A DNA stretch of 64,000 nucleotides, taken from Bromus sterilis. Lineage: Eukaryota > Streptophyta > Magnoliopsida > Poales > Poaceae. The DNA is taken from contig OX465601.1 of assembly GCA_950022295.1 (NCBI GenBank), positions 173,045,501 to 173,109,500 of the forward strand. Direction: 5' to 3'. Within the stretch, counting starts at the first letter, position 1, and each line of letters opens with the position of its first letter. The translations under genes were made by a program, and so were the position numbers. The notes below the pieces were generated by a model that did no database searches, was not told where the DNA came from, and worked only from the letters and a program-made list of their open reading frames with translations. This document shows positions 56,661 to 64,000 of this stretch, one piece after another.

Positions 56661-59534
56661 TTCCTGCTCGTCCTCGAGTAGGTAAATGATAACAAGCATA
56701 ATTTCTGTGGTGACATGCCACACAACCAAATAAGGACTTTTAAGTAAAGCAATCAAAGCATGCAATTCAATTCATGTCTTAACAGGCAAGAGTCTATATT
56801 AGCATTGACACAAGCAACAAAAGAACAAAAGGTGCAAGAGCTCTTGCTGTCCGTGACTCGAATGTCTCCAGATGGTGTTTGCGTGCAAGCAAGGGATTGG
56901 GAAGAAAGAGAAAAAAGGTTATTGAGAACAACTATCTACTAAAGTTTCACACTTAGTCTCCTTTGGATTCTTATCTGGACTCGTCCCCAGACCGCTAGCT
57001 AGGTACAAGTCAAACTGATCCACTCCCTTTCGATATTTTGAGCACTCATGCAATGGATGAGCGTGAGCAAGAAAGTTGACACCTAAACGGCGAAACAGAA
57101 AGAAGGTGGAGGAGGAAGACAAAAAGGTGTGAAAGGCTCACATCAATGAGGACAACCATAGACAAGAGAAAGCCATATGATAGATATGATGTGAGTAGTA
57201 GGGATTGCCATACAACGGATGCACATGTGAGCTAAAACCTCTCCAAGGGAACTAGTGGCGTGCATCTAACTTCCTTGCTCAAGAAGACCTAGAGCTCGTT
57301 TGAGGAGGCTCATCATTGGAATATACAAGCCAAGTTCTATAGTGTGAAGGGTCCCCACATAGCTATATGCATGATGATGATCTCTATGGAGTACAAGGGA
57401 TAGAAGATGAAGTACTAGTGTGGATCTCTCAAAAGGAATAGTAGTATGCCCCCTTCTCTCTTTTTTATTTTTTTATTTTTTTATTTTTTATTTTTTTGGT
57501 GGCCTCAATGGCTCTTTCTATTTCTCTCATTTGTCCTCTTTGGGATCTTTTGATTTTTTCCTCTTTGGGATCTTTTCCTCACTTTAGGGTCAATACTCTA
57601 TATTTTACAAGAATATAGGAGATCTTTCACACTTTACAAAGGTACTCACATAAAGAAAATGTAACTATCATGATGCAAATGTATGCCTCTACCAGGATAG
57701 CAGGATATGCAATGATACTAGCGCGTCATGTAGTAATGATTAGGGCAAGGCCCAACTAGCATGCGGCTCATCGATCAAGCAATTAGCATGTATGACATGA
57801 AGATCAAGTCATGAGAAGGTGGATGTTGCATGGCAATGTATCTCGGAAAGGCTATGGAAATGCCTTGTAGGTAGGTATGGTGGCTGTTTTGAGGAAAGAT
57901 ATAAGGAGACTTATGATGACAGAGCGTATCATGCCAAGGGTTTGGATGCACCGGCGAAGTATGTGCCAACTCTCGAGGTGAGAAAGCTAAATGCACGGTA
58001 CCGAAGAGGCTAGGAAAATTATAGGTGGTGGAAGTGTCAACTTTCGAATACTCACATTAGTCCGAAGAACTCATCCACTTATTATCGGTAACTCTCAATC
58101 TAATCAGGAGGTTCACAACAAGACAAATACCCCGAGGAGGAGTGTATGGGGATTTGGTTATCCTTGCGCATCCTCGACTCATGGTACGTGAGTGTACTCT
58201 AATATTCGAACCCTCCAGAGGTTAGTGATCCATCTAGTAGCTAGAGTTCTCTACAGGGGTTTTTGGTTTTCTAAAAACACACGGATTTCCCAAAATACGA
58301 CATCTATCACTAATAGGAAAGAGCTCTTGACACCAAAAGTCCAAACATTACTCTAGTCAATACCTCAAAACTATTGCAAGTTACTACTACAAAGAGAACA
58401 ACAACTTTAACTACCTACTTTCTAGTCAAGACACAGAACTCAGTGCAACAGGAAAACTCTCTAACAAGATAAAACATGCAACCTATAGAAAGTTCAACCT
58501 AAGACAAAAGCAAATCTCTAGAAAACTAAAGCTCTACAACTAAATAGAGCAGCAGCTACGAAAAGAAAAAGAAGAACTCACAGCTAAAAGAAAAAGCATG
58601 CAAATCCTATGAGGAGTTCTAATTCAAGCGGAGCGTGTATCTCTCCCACACAAAAGAGTAAGTTGGGTTCTAACTTGTTACTACAGCAAACAAAGCAAAA
58701 CAAACCTAGAAAAGTAAAGAGCGAGACGCTCCAAGCAAAGCACATAACGCATGAAGTGATAAAAATATAGTACAACGAGGGACAAACTGATGATTGTTGA
58801 TGAAGAAGGGGATGCATGGGGGCATCCCCAAGCTTAGACGCTTGAGTCTCCTTGAATATTTATTGGGGTTCACAGGGGCATCCCCAAGCTTGAGCGTTTG
58901 ACACTCCTGAATCTTCTTTCATCATCTTCCATCGCGCACTTGAAAACTCCCTTCATAAATAACTCATTGTAGGCTGATTAGAGTGGTTAGTGCCCTAATA
59001 AAATAATTTTCCTCTACTGAAAATAAAGATTTTCAGGAAGAGCTACTGTTTCTCTTGCCTGCCCACAAGAATTTGCAAAGAAGAAGCAAGCTTAAGGATT
59101 GCAAAACTGCGAAAAGAAAAACCGGGACAGAAGCTGAGAAAAACAGAACAGCAGAGAGAAAAGAATTTTTTCGAGGCACTTATGCAACTCAAATCAAAAA
59201 ACTCTGAACAGATGCCTGAAAGTTAAATGTATGGAGAATTCTGTCAAAAAAATTAAGATCAAAAAGATGATCTGGTGATTTATAGCGAATTTTTCCGTCA
59301 AGCAGACAGAATCTGTTTCTGGACAGCAAGCACCAACTTTTGACCTTTCTTGCAATCTGAGGCTAAACTTGGCACAAAGCTTGAAAAGTAAAGATACAAT
59401 GATGTTGCTACAGTAGTAACAATCATCAAGACCACTAAGAGCAGAACAAAAGCAAAAATAAAAACCTAAATTCGTTGCGGGCTGCCTCCCGAAAGCGCTT
59501 CTTTAGAGCCATTAGCTAGGCTTAAAGCAGAAGA
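56661..59534 (-). other. Non-coding region of element C between protease and PPT
   Basis: About 2.9 kb with no RT, RNase H or integrase signature in any frame. It holds a T-rich simple repeat (57452-57497) and two PPT-like motifs, AAGC-T/CTAAGC-type runs next to GGGGATGCCCC on the minus strand, at 58818-58840 and 58875-58895. ORFs of 60-77 codons show nothing recognisable. Confidence 0.7.
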
Positions 59535-60458
59535 TCAAGTCTTTTCAAGAGAATAACTAGCCCGTGTGACGGACTCAAAAGGTAACTTAATCTTTTTCCT
59601 AGGGAAATGTTCCATCCCTTTCTTGAGAGGGAATTGGAATTTGGTAGTTCCCTCTTTCATGTCAATAACAGCATCAACTCTGCGAAGAAAAGGACGTCCC
59701 AAAATAATTGGACAAGAGGGCTCACACTCAATGTCCATAATAGTTAAATCAACGGGAACATAATTGTCATTGACAATGATAAAAACATCATCGATCTTCC
59801 CCAAAGGTTTCTTTACGGAAGAATCAACAAGGCGAACACCAAAAGAACAAGGATCAAAAGGTTTCAATTCAAGAAAATCATACATTCTTTTGGGAATAAC
59901 AGAGGTACTTGCTCCAACATCACAAAGAGCAAAGCAAGAGAAGTTATTCAATTTGATTTTTATCACAGGATCCCAACCATCTTCTAGCTTCGTAGGTATG
60001 GAGGCTTCTAGTCTAATCTTCTCCTCCCTATCTTTGATTAGAGCATTGGTGATATGCTCTGTGAAGGCCAGATTAAGTGTGCTAGTGTGGGGGTCTCTAG
60101 ACATCTTGTGTTGGAAACTAATAACTTCAGGTAAAGCGAAGTTGTCAAAGTCTAGGTCACTACTATCTATCAAGGAGGTAGTGATATCATTTAAGCTCAC
60201 TTGTTTTAAGGCCTCTATGTTCATAGAGGTTTCTTCATCTACGGTTGAGGTGGTAGCATCACCATTGATAGGTCCAGTGGGACTAGGGTGTGCGATGGGT
60301 GCTAACAGTTTGGACATCCTCAACAACTTGGATAGTAGCAACTGTGTGGTAGGTAGGAAGGCTCTTAGCTCTCTCTTCTTCCTCCTTTTCTTTGGCACAT
60401 CTCTCTTTCTGTTTTCCCAACATCCTAATGTTTTCATTAATTTGGACTTGGATGGCAT
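59535..60458 (-). CDS. Aspartic protease region of the Athila-type element C
   Basis: 307 codons on the minus strand. Residues about 1-60 are basic (KRDVPKKRRKKREL) and belong to the gag-protease linker. The protease lies at about 165-290: DPVIKIKLNNFSCFALCDV, catalytic loop LCDVGASTSVIPKRMYDFL (Athila proteases often have DLGAS, so Val in the second position is unusual but conservative), LKPFDPCSFGVRL, PLGKIDDVFIIV, then the closing CPIILGRPFLR and DAVIDMKEGTTKFQF. The frame overlaps the end of the gag frame (60283) in another phase, so a frameshift separates them. Downstream the RT expected in Athila is missing. The enzyme would process the gag polyprotein. Confidence 0.85.
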   Translation of the reverse strand: MPSKSKLMKTLGCWENRKRDVPKKRRKKRELRAFLPTTQLLLSKLLRMSKLLAPIAHPSPTGPINGDATTSTVDEETSMNIEALKQVSLNDITTSLIDSSDLDFDNFALPEVISFQHKMSRDPHTSTLNLAFTEHITNALIKDREEKIRLEASIPTKLEDGWDPVIKIKLNNFSCFALCDVGASTSVIPKRMYDFLELKPFDPCSFGVRLVDSSVKKPLGKIDDVFIIVNDNYVPVDLTIMDIECEPSCPIILGRPFLRRVDAVIDMKEGTTKFQFPLKKGMEHFPRKKIKLPFESVTRASYSLEKT

Positions 60459-61571
60459 TCATAGGAGTGGTCTTCCTCTCCTCAGGGGGAGAAGTTCTAA
60501 TTTTCAGCATCTCTACATCATGGGCTATGTTGTCTACCTTCGAAGAGAGGATATCTAATTTATCTAATTTCTCTTCAACACTCTTGTTGAAGGCTTTTTG
60601 GGTAGTGATAAAGTCTTTAAGCAAGGTCTCTAGCTCAAAAGTGGAGTTTTTGGTGGTAGGGTAAGTGTTGTTCCCATAGTTGTTGGATGGGAAAGGCCTA
60701 GGATTGTTGCTACCAAAGTTACTCCTATAAGCATTATTGTTGAAGTTGTTTCTAGAGACAAAGTTCACATCTACTTGCTCTTGAGTAACCAAAGAATTTA
60801 AAGGAACATCCTGAGGATCAATAGATGGTTTCTTGGTAAGTAGAGACATGATAAGGTCAACCTTTTTATTTAGAGAGGAGATCTCCTCGACAGAATTTAC
60901 CTTCTTACCAGTTGGAGATCTTTCGGTGTGCCACTGCGAGTAGTTCAGCATCATCTCGTCAAGTAGCTTTGTGGCAGCACCAAGCATGGTTGACATAAAA
61001 GTTCCTCCCGCGACCGAATCTAACAGGTTCCGCGAGGTAAAGTTCAAGCCTGCATAAAAAGTCTGGATAACCATCCAGGTAGTCAGTCCATGTGTGGGGA
61101 AGTTCTTGACAAGCATCTTCATACGTTCCCAAGCCTAGGAAACGTGTTCATTATCCAATTGCCTGAAATTCATAATGTTACTCCTCAATTGAATAATTTT
61201 AGCAGGGGGTAATACTTCCCTATAAAAGCATCTTTGCATTTACTCCAAGAATCAATGTTGTTCTTGGGCAAAGATTGTAGCCACTCCTTGGCTCTTCCTC
61301 TCAAAGAGAAAGGAAAAAGCTTCAGCTTGACGATATCTCCATCCACTTCCTTGTACTTCTGCATGTCATAGAGCTCGATAAAGTTGTTTAAGTGAAAGGC
61401 AGCGTCTTCTCCTGCTCCTGAGAATTGATTTTTCATAACAAGGTTAAGCAGAGCAGGTTTAATCTCATAAGAAGGTGCTAAAGTGGCAGGTGGAGCAATA
61501 GGAGTGTAGATAAAGTCACTATTGTTTTGACTGGTGAAGTCACACAACTTAGTGTTTTCATTGGAACCCAT
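60283..61571 (-). pseudogene. Gag of the Athila-type element C
   Basis: ATG at 61571 (MGSNENTKLCDFTS). Residues about 40-120: NQFSGAGEDAAFHLNNFIEL, VKLKLFPFSLRGRAKEWLQS, WSKCKDAFIGKYYP, the Athila gag capsid signature. The first frame ends at 61185; after a 1-nt shift near 61200 the reading continues (LRSNIMNFRQLDNEH), meets a TAG near 61137 where Gln is expected, and runs open from 61122 to 60283 (MKMLVKNFPTHGLTTW, LLDSVAGGTFMST, then an Asn-rich stretch and a probable coiled coil of KVDNIAHDVEMLKI type). No zinc knuckle is seen. Two lesions make it a pseudogene. Confidence 0.87.
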
Positions 61572-61695
61572 AGTAGCAGAAGTTACTTTTGGTATTTTCG
61601 ATTAGGGACACAAAAGTAAAAACTGAATGGTAAACTAACAAGACTAAAAAGCAAAGGTAAAAGATAGTGTGCAACTCCCCTGTCTTGTAGACTGG

Positions 61696-61715
61696 AGTCC
61701 CCGGCAACGGCGCCA
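61696..61715 (-). other. Primer binding site of element C (tRNA-Asp)
   Basis: Minus-strand TGGCGCCGTTGCCGGGGACT, nine bases from the 5' LTR end. This sequence pairs with the 3' end of aspartate tRNA and is the usual primer site of Athila elements. Confidence 0.9.
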
Positions 61716-61724
61716 GAAATTGCT

Positions 61725-62563
61725 TGATGCACGAGAGGTTAGCTTCTCGTTCCTCGTTGGTTACCCAAGTGGAAGGTGAGATGCAGTACAGCAGCAGTTT
61801 CCCTTAGCAAAGATGCTAAGGTTGATTGTCTCCCGTAGGACTCCAAGGATCGACAAGTAGGTGGCAACTACGCCAGAAATTGCTTCGGGCTAGGAAGTTG
61901 ACGTGGACCTGCACACAACAACAAATAACTTTGCTCCCAACGAGTACAGAGGAGTTGACAATTCCTCCGGCCTTGTTGTTTACAAAGGATCAACGCAAGA
62001 GATAAAAGTGCAAAGGAAAGTAAAGGCTGAAAGTAAATTGAGGGTGTGAAAAATAATGTGAAGATGGAAGGGGGTCCCCTGATTTTCACTAGTGATGTCT
62101 CTCTCCCAAAAGACGATAAAAATGCTAGCGAGGTAAAAAAATCACAGCTGGGCAATTGACAGGATTATGAAGGCACCGCAATGCTAACTATGCTGCAAAG
62201 AAAAGAAGGGCTCAAAAGCAATGGGAAGCCAGGAGGCCCCTTGGCGCGGCCTAGGGTGGGGCTGCGCCAGGCACCGTCCTGGGCCCCTGGTGGTGGCCCT
62301 CCTCCGCTCCTTTGGTGATTCCAGAAGCTTCTGTTGCGCTGATTTTTTATATATTTTTCCCGGAATTTTTGGAGCACTTTTAATGGCCGGAAAACCTGAA
62401 ATACAAAAACATCAGAAAACAGAAACTGGCAACTGGGTGCACTGAGTTAATAGGTTAGTCCAAATAGGTTCAAAAGTGTATGAAAGTTCAAGCAAAACAT
62501 GGCAAAGTCACACAAAACATGCATGGAGCAAGCAGAAATTATAGATACGTTTGGGACGTATCA
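61725..62563 (-). repeat. 5' LTR of element C (internally deleted)
   Basis: 839 bp with the same ends as the left LTR. The join CAATGGGAAG/CCAGGAGGCC at about 62228 marks loss of about 816 bp relative to the left LTR. Apart from that, substitutions are few. No gene. Confidence 0.92.
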
Positions 62564-62568
62564 ATGTG

Positions 62569-63457
62569 CTTACTCAAGTGTGTCAGACCAGAGCGTAGAA
62601 GTTTCAGTTTTCTAGCGAGAAGCGCAACATAATTGGGTGCATGAAAACGGCGATCCCAAGATCTCTGAACAACAACAAGGAAATCAGGGTGTTTGGTCCA
62701 GAATTCTTCAAAACGGAACAAGTTGCATTTCGGTATCTTCGATTGTACTGAGATAAAGCAGGGTATATCGTCAGACACAGGTTTCCCCAAAGGCATGAAA
62801 ACGGTGTTTGGATATGAGGTAGTCAAATTAGATGAGGTGAAGTGCCAATCAAGCTGCACGAGTAAAGGATCCTGCTGCATATTGCTCCACGTATAGGAAT
62901 GCCCCTTGATCGGAATTTCAACTAAAGATTGTTCACGGATAATGTCATTAAAGGTTAGCATATCCTGAATATTCCCGCCCCCTCTGCTCCTATTATCGGG
63001 TGCTCGACAGAAATTAAATTCCCCAACAATTAACAAGTCCTCTTTGTCAGGATAGCAAGATCACGTATCCACGTAACAAACACATTACGATTATGACCCG
63101 AGCAGGGGCCATACACATTCAGTAAAGACCAAATAGCACCAGATTGCAGTGATGCGAATCGAATACCTAGTACAAAAGATTCAGAGCAGAAACTAACACC
63201 CAAAAATACTGAGCTGAACCAAATTACACAAAGTCCACCAGAATTACCAATCGACGGGACAAATTCAAATTTATCAAAGTGCTTAGGACATAAAGTTTGA
63301 CAAAAGCATAATCAAAAGAGGATCTTTTAGTTCCTTGGAAGCATGCAATAGAACATCCAAAGAGATCAACAACATTCCTGACAACAAGTTGTTTGTCTTC
63401 AGAGTTGATTCCTCGAACATTCCAGCAGAGCACGTTCCAGTTCTTGTTTTTCTGCAT
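62569..63457 (-). pseudogene. LINE ORF2: endonuclease domain
   Basis: AP-endonuclease-like domain of an L1-type LINE. The start NWNVLCWNVRGINSEDKQL (63457) has the conserved LCWNVRG; later VGEFNFCRAPDNRSRGGG corresponds to the GDFN block with Gly-Glu instead of Gly-Asp, and GHSYTWSN and LVQLDW are typical (the usual reading there is LDR). It continues with WTKHPDFLVVVQRSW and is cut by element C at 62564. A frameshift lies near 63224-63040 and stops interrupt the middle. The domain would nick target DNA. Confidence 0.87.
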
Positions 63458-63465
63458 GTGGATTA

Positions 63466-63684
63466 CTAGGAGGAGGAGGAGGACCCTTGATCCTCCTGTT
63501 TAACAAGCAGGTCTTCCTGACAAAGATTCTCCTGAGGCACACCACAACTCTCAACCCCAACCTGCTGTAAGACCTGAATTAGGGTGGGTGGTGGTGGTGA
63601 AACAGACGAGGAACTATCAAACAGCAAAGCATAGGAGGCAGTGCGAGGTGCAGTAACAGATGTATGATCAGGTACAGCACGCAC
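63466..63684 (-). pseudogene. LINE ORF1, C-terminal end
   Basis: Short minus-strand frame (72 codons), Ser/Pro-rich, ending just before the ORF2 endonuclease start. Its position fits the end of ORF1 in a 5'-truncated LINE. No domain is recognisable, so the call rests on context. Confidence 0.4.
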
Positions 63685-63745
63685 AATGCGGGGTTTTACC
63701 TTAGTAGGGAGAGCTCTAGCATCAGAGATCTGTGAGTCGGGATGG

Positions 63746-64000
63746 TTGATATCATGTTACTGATGAAGGTGAAACTGTGTCGGTGAATCCAACCTAATAC
63801 AAGGTGAACGATGAGAGGCTGTGTAGGAGTACACAGTGGGTTGTCTTGTTGAACACCACCTTAAGCCCGAGTTCTTGTAAGGTAATCCTAGACAAAGAGT
63901 ACAACCACACATTGGGCTCACTGACCCCTCTCGGCCTAGTACCTCAATCCGTGTCGACGTCTAGGAGTCACATTAGTTCAGGATTTCCATTTGGCATGTG
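63746..64000 (+). repeat. A-family gypsy LTR (F), right part
   Basis: Resumes F after the LINE target duplication and matches G from about 9310 to 9560 (for example AGGCTGTGTAGGAGTACACAG). The LTR continues past the end of the window. Confidence 0.9.

Larger units (their letters stand above)
54995..62563 (-). mobile_element. Athila-type gypsy element C with gag and protease only
   Basis: 7569 bp, TSD ATGTG on both sides (54990-54994 and 62564-62568), inserted in the LINE between endonuclease and RT. The asymmetric LTRs are 1651 bp (3', left) and 839 bp (5', right). PBS is of the tRNA-Asp type, used by Athila elements. It encodes gag and an aspartic protease but no RT, RNase H or integrase; about 2.9 kb between protease and PPT are non-coding. 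It therefore looks non-autonomous and would rely on enzymes from relatives. Confidence 0.9.
52063..63726 (-). mobile_element. L1-type LINE, 5'-truncated, split by element C
   Basis: Minus-strand non-LTR retrotransposon with a 3' end of six A residues (plus-strand TTTTTT at 52063-52068) and a 19-bp target duplication GATCTGTGAGTCGGGATGG (52044-52062 and 63727-63745). LINE sequence occupies 52063-54994 and 62569-63726; the middle is the Athila-type element C with its own ATGTG duplication. Order on the minus strand: end of ORF1, endonuclease, RT, zinc-finger-like C-terminus, 3' UTR. The 5' end (most of ORF1) is missing, as usual for LINE insertions. Confidence 0.93.

Noticed and set aside
57452..57497. 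Poly(A) tail of a non-LTR element
   Set aside because: The T-rich run is a simple repeat inside element C, without a target duplication around it.

Overview
The window is a piece of a large, repeat-rich grass genome. Everything recognisable is transposable-element DNA; I find no cellular protein-coding gene, rRNA or tRNA. The nested long-LTR Ty3/gypsy elements, a SIRE-type Ty1/copia element with an extra ORF after pol, a Tat-type and an Athila-type gypsy element and an L1-type LINE point to a Triticeae-like cereal (wheat, barley or rye group). That assignment is inference from element style, not a database match.

Layout, left to right. (1) 1-917: decayed reverse transcriptase of a long-LTR gypsy element (called H here), plus strand. 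(2) 918-about 7645: a minus-strand copia element inserted in H, with its 3' LTR (918-2458), a long env-like ORF broken by one TAG (3058-6483) and the last part of pol (7355-about 7645); its 5' part is missing. (3) About 7646-11000: plus-strand gypsy LTR lacking its 5' end, probably the 3' LTR of H. (4) 11001-16613: plus-strand Tat-type gypsy element (D): broken RNase H and integrase, three tandem-repeat arrays, an antisense ORF with a B3-like fold and its own TATA box, and a 3' LTR. (5) 16614-18876, resuming at 49852-49960: remnant of another gypsy LTR (E). (6) 18877-49846: old minus-strand gypsy element B (TSD CCCGG), split by a 4.3 kb solo LTR (24484-28778, TSD GAACA) and by the younger complete gypsy element A (29335-41976, TSD GTTCT). 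(7) 49961-52062 and 63746-64000: another plus-strand LTR of the A family (F), split by an L1-type LINE (52063-63726, 19-bp TSD), which is itself split by an Athila-type element C (54995-62563, TSD ATGTG).

The nesting gives an order of events: E before B before A; E before D before H before copia; F before LINE before C. Elements A and B share the gag-protease-RT-RNase H-integrase order, an initiator-methionine tRNA primer site and very long LTRs, which suggests Tekay/Del-type chromoviruses. C uses an aspartate-tRNA primer site and keeps only gag and protease.

Most coding regions carry stops or frameshifts. In B many stops look like CAG to TAG changes, as expected from long-term methylation. 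The features most worth a second look are the antisense B3-like ORF in D, the PPT-bearing hairpin array in D, the covarying 12-bp palindrome conserved across three gypsy LTR families, and the env-like ORF of the copia element with its own TATA box.
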